The notes under the pieces: model-generated
The model's input: the letters and a program-made list of their open reading frames with translations, nothing else
What the model was told of the DNA's origin: nothing
The model's database searches: none
Position numbers and translations under genes: made by a program
DNA from: an uncultured Clostridia bacterium
GTDB lineage: Bacteria > Bacillota > Clostridia > UBA1381
Assembly (NCBI GenBank): GCA_910585485.1
Contig: CAJUEZ010000057.1
Coordinates: forward strand, 1-11,312
Direction of reading: 5' to 3'
DNA length: 11,312 nucleotides
Shown here: one piece after another, positions 1 to 7,400 of the stretch
How the letters are laid out: every line of letters starts with the position of its first letter
How positions within the stretch are numbered: the first letter of the stretch is position 1

Positions 1-539
1 TGGCTCGTATAATAAGCGATTTGCTTACACTATCGGAACTTGATGAAAATCAGACTTATATTAAGCCTCCTGAGCCTATTGATATACGCAAAATGCTTGA
101 AACTATTGTCGAGCGAATGGGACTCACCGCAAAGAAGAAAAACCAGACCTTGACATATCATCCCATAAACGATGTCCCGATAATTGCCGGAGACCACGAC
201 AGCTTAGAACGCATAATAATAAATATTGTCAGCAATGCTCTTAAATACACTCGCGAAGGCGGAAATATCGAGGTTTATTCAAGCAAAGTATACAACGACA
301 TATGTATTAAAGTAGTTGATAACGGAATCGGTATTCAAGCGGATAAACTGCCTCATATTTTTGACAGGTTTTATCGGGTAGACAAAGCGCGTTCTCGCGA
401 CACAGGAGGAACAGGACTCGGTCTCGCTATTGCAAAACAGACTGTGGAATCAGCATTTAACGGAAAAATCAAAATAGCCAGTGAATTCCATAAAGGTACT
501 GAAGTTACTATTACAATTCCTGCTCCGATTAATGATTAA
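1..539 (+). CDS. Sensor histidine kinase, C-terminal part (cut by left edge)
   Basis: The frame is open from base 3 at the left edge to the TAA at 537-539, giving 178 visible residues with no start codon in the window. The first residues (RIISDLLTLSELD) resemble the end of a HisKA dimerisation helix; the phosphoacceptor histidine itself lies outside. A complete HATPase_c domain follows, with the N box (NIVSNALKYT), G1 box (DNGIGI), F box (FDRFYRVDKARS) and G2 box (GGTGLGLAI). It therefore binds ATP and autophosphorylates a histidine to drive a partner response regulator, probably encoded just upstream. The sensing domain is missing, so the signal is unknown. The general arrangement is that of membrane kinases of the PhoR/WalK/ResE kind, but no specific name is justified. 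The gene ends at a terminator shared with dut. Confidence 0.95.
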   Translation, partial: ARIISDLLTLSELDENQTYIKPPEPIDIRKMLETIVERMGLTAKKKNQTLTYHPINDVPIIAGDHDSLERIIINIVSNALKYTREGGNIEVYSSKVYNDICIKVVDNGIGIQADKLPHIFDRFYRVDKARSRDTGGTGLGLAIAKQTVESAFNGKIKIASEFHKGTEVTITIPAPIND

Positions 540-540
540 A

Positions 541-597
541 AAAAATACAGTATACTAATTTTAGTGTACTGTATTTTTAGTGTACTGTATTTTTTTT
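541..597. terminator. Bidirectional rho-independent terminator with duplicated right arm
   Basis: Positions 541-556 pair with 563-578 over 16 bp (one G-U pair, 6-base loop). The stem is flanked by A-runs on the left and T-runs on the right, so it can stop transcription from the kinase gene (+) and from dut (-). The right arm AGTGTACTGTATTTTT occurs twice in exact tandem, at 563-578 and 579-594, so the left arm can pair with either copy. Confidence 0.85.
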
Positions 598-607
598 GTA
601 AACTCGT

Positions 608-1114
608 TTAGTTTCCTGTGCTTCCGAAGCCTCCGTTACGCTCGTCTGTCACATCATCGTCAAACGTTATTCCATATTCAACAAATATTCCCTGACAAAA
701 GCCGGCTCCTTTATTTAAGGATACCGTTTTATCCTCGTTTGTATCATTCATGATTTTACAGAATATATGTCCCTCATTATCACTATTGTAGTAATCGCTG
801 TCAATAATACCGACGGTATTATTCATCTGCACCCTGAACTTAAAACCCAGTCCGCTCCTCGGATAAAGTTTTAACACCCAGCCATCATTTATTTTTGCGC
901 GTATTCCTGTCGGGATTTTTATACTTTCACCAGGCTTTAATTCAAACGCTAAAGGTGTATAAAAGTCATATCCGGCACTTCCTGATGTCGCTCTTTTGGG
1001 AAGCTTTATTTCATCATAAATTTCCTCTATATTGTCGGTCAAATAAAAAGTGTCCTCCCAATCCGATTTAAATTGTTCAAAGCTAACCTTTTCAAATTGC
1101 GCTATTCTCTGCAT
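608..1114 (-). CDS. dut: dUTP diphosphatase (dUTPase), trimeric type
   Basis: Hydrolyses dUTP to dUMP and pyrophosphate in the cytoplasm, keeping uracil out of DNA and feeding thymidylate synthesis. The 168-residue product shows the five dUTPase motifs: I SAGYDF (46-51), II YPRSGLGFK (84-92), III GIIDSDYY (102-109, with D105 the expected catalytic aspartate), IV GAGFCQG (136-142) and V ERNGGFGSTG (158-167). Two features differ from the E. coli type: about 40 residues precede motif I, and motif III has roughly five extra residues between DY and the usual G-E/H-I. I recall similar forms in clostridia and phages, but could not check. The start is the ATG at 1114-1112, preceded by GGAGGG; a longer in-frame start at 1207 lies inside nrdG and has no good ribosome site. 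It is last in the nrdD-nrdG-dut operon, 11 bases after the nrdG stop. Confidence 0.93.
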   Translation of the reverse strand: MQRIAQFEKVSFEQFKSDWEDTFYLTDNIEEIYDEIKLPKRATSGSAGYDFYTPLAFELKPGESIKIPTGIRAKINDGWVLKLYPRSGLGFKFRVQMNNTVGIIDSDYYNSDNEGHIFCKIMNDTNEDKTVSLNKGAGFCQGIFVEYGITFDDDVTDERNGGFGSTGN

Positions 1115-1116
1115 AA

Positions 1117-1124
1117 TACCCTCC
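1117..1124 (-). promoter_or_regulatory. Ribosome binding site that fixes the dut start
   Basis: On the minus strand the sequence reads GTGGAGGGTATTATG, giving a GGAGG Shine-Dalgarno about 6 bases before the ATG at 1114. It lies in the 11-base gap between the nrdG stop (1126-1128) and dut. This supports the 168-residue protein rather than the 199-residue extension. Confidence 0.85.
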
Positions 1125-1125
1125 A

Positions 1126-1617
1126 CTATTTCATCGCAAGAACCATCTTGCCTATTTCCAAACTTTTCTTCACATCTATTACCTTTTGATTTGAACTGCC
1201 TCGCCACGGAAGTCTTGTATCCTTCATTTTTTCTATAAATTCGCCGTCCACCAATATGTCGACATCCTTCATGAAGTCCAATTCTTTAACATCCTGCCAT
1301 TCATATCCACTGTATACCCATATTGTTTTTTCAGGAAATTTTTGTGCAATTTCCTCTATAATCATCCCTGTATCATGCCTGTTCTTTGTATGAAGAGGGT
1401 CGCCTCCGCTGAAGGTTATTCCCGATATGTAATCTTTTTTCAGTTCGTCAAATACCTCCTGCTTTGCATTATCGTCAAATTCAAGACCCCCGTTTATATC
1501 CCATGTAACAGGATTTTGACAATCAGGGCACTTATGCTCACATCCCGCTACCCATAAAACAACACGCAAACCGTCACCGTTAAGCATATCGTCCTTTGTA
1601 ATATTGTGATAACGCAT
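1126..1617 (-). CDS. nrdG: Anaerobic ribonucleotide reductase activating protein (radical SAM)
   Basis: Radical SAM enzyme that uses a [4Fe-4S] cluster and S-adenosylmethionine to abstract hydrogen from the conserved glycine of NrdD, creating the glycyl radical. In the 163-residue product the cluster motif CX3CX2C is C26-EHK-C30-PD-C33, and the SAM-binding glycine motif is SGGDPL at 70-75. The N-terminal region, ending in LWVAGCEHKC, aligns with the usual beginning of NrdG proteins, so the ATG at 1617 is right. Its start codon directly abuts the nrdD stop (TAAATG on the minus strand), with an AAGGA about 11 bases upstream inside nrdD, which points to translational coupling. The cluster needs low-potential electrons. 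In this organism these could come from ferredoxin or flavodoxin reduced by an enzyme such as the PFOR encoded nearby; that link is inference. Confidence 0.95.
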   Translation of the reverse strand: MRYHNITKDDMLNGDGLRVVLWVAGCEHKCPDCQNPVTWDINGGLEFDDNAKQEVFDELKKDYISGITFSGGDPLHTKNRHDTGMIIEEIAQKFPEKTIWVYSGYEWQDVKELDFMKDVDILVDGEFIEKMKDTRLPWRGSSNQKVIDVKKSLEIGKMVLAMK

Positions 1618-3735
1618 TTACATACTTTTCCTTTCTGCAATTTCAGCCATTTTTGCGCTGTTAAGTCTTGTATCTCCCTTTACACGCGAATATGACAGAT
1701 ACCCATTCATCCTCTCGATTTTGGTAAGATTTTTGCTGCCGCATTCCGGGCATACGTCCATCTCCAGTTCTTCATGTCCGCAATCGTCACAATACGCTAA
1801 CGACAGATTGACTCCTTCATAGAAACCCATGTCCATCGCTCTTCTTACAAGTGTTTTTATAGCGTCTCTGTTATAACTTATAGGATATTTAACGTACTGT
1901 ATTTTACCGCCGTTTGACAATTCCCAAAAACGCTTTTCCAAATTCTGCTTTTGTATAGGAGTTATGTCTTCAGTCACATGACAATGGAAGCTGTTTGAAA
2001 CATACTCCCTGTCAGATACGTTTTCTATTACTCCGTATTTTTTTCTGAACTGAGTTACTTGCAGACCGCATAACGACTCGGCAGGAGTTCCGTAAATTGC
2101 GTAAAGCTTTCCGTCTTCCTCCTTGAACTGATTTACTTTTTCATTTATGTGCTCCAGTGTTTTTAAGGCAAAATCGCCGTCTTCCACAAGCGAATGCTTG
2201 TTATAAAGCTGCTGCAATTCATTAAGCGCAGTTATTCCGAAAGATGCCGTTGCCATCTTTAAAATAGGCTTGATTTTATCATGGATTCCTAAATGTCCTC
2301 CGTAAAATCCGCCTTCGCAGTATGCCAGCGGATTAGTGGACGCGCGCATTTCTCCGAGATAGTCGTATGTGCGCAGATGAAGCTGTCTTATTATATTCAA
2401 ATAGTAGTCTAACACCTCAAAAAACGGTTTGTTCTCCTGCTGCGCTTTTGCTAAAATCATAGGAAGATGCAGTGATACCACACCTATATTAAATCTTCCT
2501 ACAAAGACAGGTGAATCATTATCGTCTGCGGGTTTCATACCTCCCTTTTCATACCATGGCGACAAAAATGCCCTGCAACCCATAGGAGACACAATTTTGC
2601 CATACTTTTTATACATTTCGGGAACATATCCCTCTCCCGTAAGGCTTAACCAGTCGGGATACATAGTTTTTGAAGAACAGTCAACGCCCGCTTCAAAAAC
2701 ATCCTCAAGTATTTTTCCCTTTCCATGAAGATTTTCATCGTACAAGAATACAACTTTAGGGAAAAGAACAGGTTTTTTGTGTCCCTTTTTGCCCTGTCCG
2801 TTCTTGCGCACATTTAACATTGTTATTGACGCCATTTTAGCAAATCTGCCTGTGCCTGTGCCTATAGTAACAGTTATAAACGGATAGTCGCCTCTGCTTG
2901 AAGAAACCGAGTTGAATTTGTACTCCCAGCCCTGAAATCCCTGTTCAAAATCGCGCTGAATATCCGCCATTGCAACTTCTTTCGCTTTTTCAGCGTCAAG
3001 ACCCAAATTGGTATACTTTTCTATGTAAAAAGCATACGATTTTTCCGCGTACGGCTCCAGTATCAAATCCGCTGACGGAACAGTAAATCCACCGTACTGC
3101 TGACTTGCCGCGGAAAGAACTATATCGCCGATAACATCAAATGCAACGTCAAGCGTCTTAGGCTCGTTATACCAAAGATTGCCCATTTCAAATCCGCCCT
3201 TTAACACGCTTTCCACGTCAAAAAGACAACAGTTCATAGTATCGCGCCGAGCTGACATGTCATGTATATAGATATATCCGTCACGGCATGCCTGAAGTTC
3301 CTCTGTTGTAAGGAAAAACTTCTTATAAAGTTCTTTATTTAACTGATTAAAAATAAGACTTCGCTTTGTGGACACAAGAGCGCTGTCAGTATTCGAATTT
3401 TCCTTATCGCCTATATACATGATTGACTGGCTCTTTTTATACACCTCGTCAAGCATTTGGACAAAATCCTGCTTATAGTTTCTGTAATCACGATAGCTTT
3501 TTGCAACCTTCGGGTTTACTCTTTCAAGAGCGCCCTCAACTATATTGTGCATCTCCGAAATCGCAATTTCCTCTTTATTCATCTTCTTCGCCTCTTCCTC
3601 GACAAATTTGCAGATGAAATCAATTTCCTCATCAGTAAATTTAACAAGCGCGCGAAATGCCGACTTATTTACCGCGACAACAACTTTCTGCACGTTAAAC
3701 GGTTCTTTGGTATTATCTTTCTTTACTACTTTCAT
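1618..3735 (-). CDS. nrdD: Anaerobic (class III) ribonucleoside-triphosphate reductase
   Basis: Reduces ribonucleoside triphosphates to deoxyribonucleotides without oxygen, using a glycyl radical. The 705-residue protein is the usual family length. Residues 1 to about 95 form an ATP-cone, the dATP/ATP allosteric switch (VVKKDNTKEPFNVQKV). The catalytic barrel carries C169/C170 (MNCCLFD) and C387 (SPMGCRAFL), which match the family's two conserved active-site cysteines. At the C-terminus C649, C652, C662 and C665 form a zinc ribbon, followed by the glycyl-radical loop RMNGYL with G678 as the radical site. The start is the ATG at 3735, preceded by GGAGAG about 11 bases away. It is the first gene of the operon and its promoter carries NrdR boxes. 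The intact ATP-cone and the NrdR sites imply control by nucleotides at both activity and transcription. Confidence 0.97.
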   Translation of the reverse strand: MKVVKKDNTKEPFNVQKVVVAVNKSAFRALVKFTDEEIDFICKFVEEEAKKMNKEEIAISEMHNIVEGALERVNPKVAKSYRDYRNYKQDFVQMLDEVYKKSQSIMYIGDKENSNTDSALVSTKRSLIFNQLNKELYKKFFLTTEELQACRDGYIYIHDMSARRDTMNCCLFDVESVLKGGFEMGNLWYNEPKTLDVAFDVIGDIVLSAASQQYGGFTVPSADLILEPYAEKSYAFYIEKYTNLGLDAEKAKEVAMADIQRDFEQGFQGWEYKFNSVSSSRGDYPFITVTIGTGTGRFAKMASITMLNVRKNGQGKKGHKKPVLFPKVVFLYDENLHGKGKILEDVFEAGVDCSSKTMYPDWLSLTGEGYVPEMYKKYGKIVSPMGCRAFLSPWYEKGGMKPADDNDSPVFVGRFNIGVVSLHLPMILAKAQQENKPFFEVLDYYLNIIRQLHLRTYDYLGEMRASTNPLAYCEGGFYGGHLGIHDKIKPILKMATASFGITALNELQQLYNKHSLVEDGDFALKTLEHINEKVNQFKEEDGKLYAIYGTPAESLCGLQVTQFRKKYGVIENVSDREYVSNSFHCHVTEDITPIQKQNLEKRFWELSNGGKIQYVKYPISYNRDAIKTLVRRAMDMGFYEGVNLSLAYCDDCGHEELEMDVCPECGSKNLTKIERMNGYLSYSRVKGDTRLNSAKMAEIAERKSM

Positions 3736-3771
3736 TTTATCTTACTCTCCATATAACTCTTAAAAACATAA

Positions 3772-3787
3772 CCACTATATATTGTGG
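3772..3787. promoter_or_regulatory. NrdR box 1 (near-consensus operator)
   Basis: CCACTATATATTGTGG matches 14 of 16 positions of the palindromic NrdR consensus ACACWATATMTWGTGT, as remembered. The palindrome extends by one base on each side (3771-3788). Relative to the predicted nrdD transcription start near 3799 it covers about +12 to +27, a position where bound NrdR would block transcription. NrdR is an ATP-cone zinc-finger repressor of ribonucleotide reductase genes; its gene is not in the window. Confidence 0.85.
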
Positions 3788-3805
3788 TATCCTCGAATGA
3801 TTTAA

Positions 3806-3834
3806 ATTATAACACCCAACATCTATTTTTGCAA
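3806..3834 (-). promoter_or_regulatory. Sigma-A-type promoter of the nrdD-nrdG-dut operon
   Basis: On the minus strand, -35 TTGCAA (3834-3829), a 17-base spacer, and a perfect -10 TATAAT (3811-3806). The start of transcription would be near 3799, giving a leader of about 64 bases to the nrdD ATG. Confidence 0.75.
3814..3829. promoter_or_regulatory. NrdR box 2 (degenerate operator)
   Basis: ACCCAACATCTATTTT matches 12 of 16 positions of the NrdR consensus. It starts exactly 42 bases from the start of box 1 (26 bases between them), which is four helical turns at 10.5 bp per turn, so both sites face the same side of the helix. It sits in the -35/-10 spacer of the nrdD promoter. NrdR sites commonly occur in pairs, which makes this weaker match credible. 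Confidence 0.55.
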
Positions 3835-3922
3835 TTACAGTCTTATTATTGATTCTTTACAACAATATTACATCGTCCGTGGGCGCATAGACAAGGTAAT
3901 TTTTACTCTATGAAACATTTTT

Positions 3923-3933
3923 TTCATGGGTAA
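3923..3933 (+). repeat. Left arm of 11-bp inverted repeat flanking the small ORF
   Basis: TTCATGGGTAA is the exact reverse complement of TTACCCATGAA at 4247-4257. The two arms lie 54 bases before the start and 22 bases after the stop of the 78-residue ORF. The left arm also ends a small hairpin, ATGAAA-N6-TTTCAT (3910-3927). The function is unknown; chance is possible. Confidence 0.5.
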
Positions 3934-3987
3934 CAATACTAATTTTGAGGATAATAGTACTATAACTTTAAGGAGGCAATATTTTTT

Positions 3988-4224
3988 ATGAAACTAATTA
4001 TGAAATCTATTTATCTTTTTCTTTTCGGCACTTATATTGAATATCATAAATGTCGCCTTGAACGTCTTGCAGGCAAACTTTTAAAACACGAAAACACCAT
4101 AACCTGCCGCCGTTTGGTTCGTCTTTCAAACAAAATATACTCTTTATATTCAAAATTTGACGAATGCGAAAAATCACTTCTCTGCGATATGCGCGTATTC
4201 AACCTTTCAGAACATTCTATCTGA
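3988..4224 (+). CDS. Small basic protein of unknown function (78 residues)
   Basis: I do not recognise this protein. It begins at ATG 3988 after a perfect AAGGAGG (3970-3976) with an 11-base spacing and ends at TGA 4222-4224, so it is very probably translated. The product is rich in Lys, Arg, Tyr and Leu, with a short hydrophobic N-terminal stretch (IYLFLFGTY, residues 8-16). That stretch is too short and charge-flanked for a confident membrane segment. A predicted helical, mostly basic body follows. It has four cysteines (positions 22, 40, 59, 66) in no recognisable metal motif. No convincing sigma-A promoter or GC-rich terminator belongs to it. It sits alone between the divergent nrdD operon and por, flanked by an 11-bp inverted repeat. 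A conserved clostridial hypothetical, a small regulator or a remnant of an element are all possible. Confidence 0.7.
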   Translation: MKLIMKSIYLFLFGTYIEYHKCRLERLAGKLLKHENTITCRRLVRLSNKIYSLYSKFDECEKSLLCDMRVFNLSEHSI

Positions 4225-4246
4225 AGTTAGCGAGCGCAAATATTTT

Positions 4247-4257
4247 TTACCCATGAA
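4247..4257 (-). repeat. Right arm of 11-bp inverted repeat flanking the small ORF
   Basis: TTACCCATGAA, exact reverse complement of 3923-3933, lies 22 bases after the stop of the small ORF, just after a run of T (4243-4248). No duplicated target site was seen outside the two arms, so an insertion element is not supported. Confidence 0.5.
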
Positions 4258-4295
4258 TTCCACATCTTAGTTGTGCATATTAATTAAAATCGCTG

Positions 4296-4318
4296 AAAAA
4301 AATTATATATATTTTTTT
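4296..4318 (+). promoter_or_regulatory. AT-rich tract upstream of the por promoter (UP-element-like)
   Basis: Seven A, then TTATATATA, then seven T, all G/C-free. It covers roughly -67 to -45 relative to the predicted por transcription start, where the alpha subunit of RNA polymerase contacts UP elements. The A and T runs are also self-complementary, so the tract might act as a weak stop for transcription from the small ORF. Which role applies cannot be told from sequence. Confidence 0.45.
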
Positions 4319-4327
4319 GCTTATTCC

Positions 4328-4356
4328 TTGATTTTATCTCATAAAAGTGGTATTAT
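4328..4356 (+). promoter_or_regulatory. Sigma-A promoter of por
   Basis: -35 TTGATT (4328-4333), a 17-base spacer and -10 TATTAT (4351-4356). Transcription would start near 4363, leaving a leader of about 79 bases that holds an imperfect palindrome (4397-4421) and the strong AGGAGG at 4428-4433. Confidence 0.75.
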
Positions 4357-4396
4357 ATAGATATGTATGAAAAAATACACTAAGGAGAGATTAAAC

Positions 4397-4421
4397 TTGT
4401 TTTAACGCTTCTTAAAGACAA
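4397..4421 (+). promoter_or_regulatory. Imperfect palindrome in the por leader
   Basis: The arms TTGTTTTAA (4397-4405) and TTAAAGACAA (4412-4421) are complementary apart from one extra G, with a 6-base centre. It lies about 35-59 bases into the leader. The outer TTGT...ACAA resembles the ends of operators for the redox repressor Rex (TTGTTAA-N4-TTAACAA, as remembered), but the spacing is too long for a standard Rex site. As RNA it would form only a weak hairpin. Confidence 0.35.
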
Positions 4422-4441
4422 AATAAAAGGAGGAAAATTTG

Positions 4442-7400
4442 ATGGCAAGAAAAATGAAAACCATGGATGGTAACAACGCCGCTGCTTACGCTTCATACGC
4501 GTTTACAGACGTCGCTGCTATTTATCCTATCACACCATCATCCACAATGGCAGAAGTAACCGATAAATGGTCAGCTGCCGGACAAAAAAACATTTTCGGA
4601 CGCACTGTAAAGGTTGTAGAAATGCAGTCTGAGGCAGGCGCGGCAGGCGCGGTTCACGGTTCTCTTACAGCCGGCGCGCTTACAACAACTTATACAGCTT
4701 CTCAGGGTCTTTTGCTTATGATTCCTAATATGTATAAGATTGCAGGCGAACAGCTGCCTTGCGTATTTAACGTATCAGCAAGAGCATTGGCTTCACACGC
4801 GCTTTCTATCTTTGGTGACCATCAGGACGTTATGGCGTGCCGTCAGACAGGTTTCGCTATGCTCGCTTCCACAAATCCGCAGGAAGCAATGGATTTAGGC
4901 GCAGTTGCTCACCTTTCAACTATAAAGGGTAAAATTCCTTTTATTCATTTCTTTGACGGTTTCAGAACTTCTCATGAATACCAGAAGGTTGCTTGCTGGG
5001 ATTATGCAGACCTTTCAGATATGCTTGATTGGGACGCTCTTAACGATTTCAGACGCAAGTCACTTAACCCTGAGCACCCTGCTCAAAGAGGTACGGCTCA
5101 GAACCCTGACGTATTCTTCCAGGCTAAGGAAGCTTCAAACAAGGCTTATGACGCTATTCCTGCAGTTGTTCAGGAATATATGGACAAGGTTAACGCTAAA
5201 ATCGGAAGCGATTATAAGCTGTTTAACTACTACGGCGCACCTGACGCTGAGGAAATTATCGTTGCTATGGGCAGTGTTTGTGACACAATCCAGGAAACAG
5301 TTGATTACCTGAATGCCAACGGCAAAAAGGTTGGTCTTGTTAAGGTTAGACTTTACAGACCGTTCTCTATTAAGAATTTTGTTGAGGCTATTCCTGAAAC
5401 AGTTAAGAAAATAAGCGTTCTTGACAGAACAAAGGAGCCCGGTTCAATCGGTGAACCTCTTTATCTTGATGTTGTTGCGGCTCTTCGCGACACTAAGTTC
5501 GAAAACATTCCTGTTTATTCAGGACGTTACGGTCTTGGCTCAAAGGATACAACTCCCGCGCAGATTATCGCTGTTTACAAAAACACTGAAAAGAAGCGTT
5601 TCACTATCGGTATTAACGATGACGTTACAAATCTTTCTCTTGCGCTTGACGAGAACCCTGACACAACGCCTGAGGGTGTTACAAGCTGTAAGTTCTGGGG
5701 ACTTGGCGCGGACGGTACTGTAGGTGCTAACAAGAACTCTGTTAAGATTATAGGTGACCACACAGACATGAACGTGCAGGCTTATTTTGACTATGACTCA
5801 AAGAAGTCAGGCGGTCTTACATGTTCACATCTTCGTTTCGGTCATCCGAAAATTACGTCTACATACCTTATCAACAAGGCTGACTTTGTTGCTTGTCATA
5901 AGGCATCATATATCAGACAGTATGATATGGTATCCGACATCAAGCCGGGCGGTGTATTTCTTCTGAACTGTTCATGGAATGCAGAAGAACTTGAAGAGCA
6001 TCTTCCTGGTCAGGTTAAAAAATATATTGCTGATAACAATATTCAGTTCTATACAATAGACGGTGTTAAGATTGGTAAGGAAATAGGTCTTGGAAACAGA
6101 ATTAATACAGTGCTTCAGTCAGCATTCTTCAAACTTTCAGGTATCCTTCCAGAAGCAGACGCTATTAAGTATATGAAAGACGCGGCTACAGCTTCATACT
6201 CAAAGAAGGGTGACGCTATAGTTAAGATGAACCACGACGCTATTGACGCAGGCGCTCAGCAGGTTGTTAAGGTTGAAGTTCCCGCAAGCTGGAAAGACGC
6301 AAAGGCTGAAGACCTTTCTGTTAAGCATGAAGGCAGCGGCAAGCTTATTGACTACGTAAATGATGTACTTGTTCCTATCAACCAGTTCCGTGGCATGCAG
6401 CTTCCTGTTTCTACATTTGAAGCTTATCAAACAGGTGAAGTTCCTCTTGGCTCATCAGCTTTTGAAAAGAGAGGTATTGCTATAGATGTTCCTGTATGGA
6501 ACAACGAAACATGTATTCAGTGCGGTAACTGTTCATATGTATGTCCGCACGCTTGTATCCGTCCTGTAGTTCTTACTAAGGAAGAACTTGACAACGCTCC
6601 TGAGGGTATCAAGTATACAAACGCTATGCAGCTTGACGGACTTTATTATGCAATGGCTATCACAGTTCTTGACTGTACCGGCTGCGGAAGCTGTGTCAAT
6701 GTATGTCCTGTTAATAACGCAGGCAAAAAAGAGCCTGCTCTTGTTATGAAGCCTCTTGAGGAACAGCTTGACGAGCAGGAAAAGTACGATTATCTTGTAA
6801 CTCTTGCAGAGAAGCAGGAAGTGCTTGACAAGTTTAAGGCTTCAACAGTTAAGGGAAGCCAGTTCAGAATGCCTTACCTTGAGTTCTCAGGCGCATGCGC
6901 AGGCTGCGGCGAAACACCTTACGCTAAACTTGTTACACAGTTATTCGGTGACAGAATGTATATTGCAAACGCAACAGGCTGTTCGTCAATTTGGGGCGGT
7001 TCTTCCCCATCAACACCTTATACTGTTGACGAAAAGGGTCACGGTCCCGCATGGGCAAACTCATTGTTCGAGGATAATGCTGAGTATGGTCTTGGTATGT
7101 TCATCGCTCAGGATACATTGAGAAACGCTAATATTGCAAAACTCGAAAAGATTGCCGCTGAAAACGCAAGCGCAAAGCCTGCTATTGATAAGTTCATCGA
7201 AACAAAGAACGATGCTGAAGCAAACAAAGTTGCTACAGAAGAATTATTAAAGGCAATCGCTAATATTAATTCTCAGGAAGCTAAGGATGTCCTTGCAGAC
7301 AAGGAATACCTTTCAAAGAAGTCCTGCTGGATATTCGGCGGTGACGGTTGGGCATATGACATCGGTTTCGGCGGTGTTGACCACGTGCTTGCTTCAGGCG

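Noticed and set aside
1115..1207. In-frame N-terminal extension of dut to a methionine at 1207
   Set aside because: It lies entirely within nrdG coding sequence and has no ribosome site. The ATG at 1114 has GGAGGG at good spacing and gives a normal dUTPase start.
3457..3763. Overlapping plus-strand open frames opposite the start of nrdD
   Set aside because: They are shadows of the nrdD coding frame; they lack ribosome sites and recognisable domains.
3910..3927. Hairpin ATGAAA-N6-TTTCAT as a terminator
   Set aside because: Only six A/T-rich pairs, no following T-run, and no gene ending upstream of it on either strand.
3923..4257. Small insertion element or MITE carrying the 78-residue ORF
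   Set aside because: Arms are only 11 bp, no flanking target duplication was found, and the product does not resemble a transposase. It is kept only as an inverted repeat.
4382..4405. AAGGAG followed by TTG-TTT-TAA, a possible leader peptide before por
   Set aside because: A two-codon frame from a TTG start carries no regulatory codons. The GGAG is more likely chance in an A/G-rich leader.
4439..4441. TTG three bases upstream as the por start
   Set aside because: The ATG at 4442 is spaced 8 bases from AGGAGG and matches the conserved MARKMKTMDGN beginning of the family.
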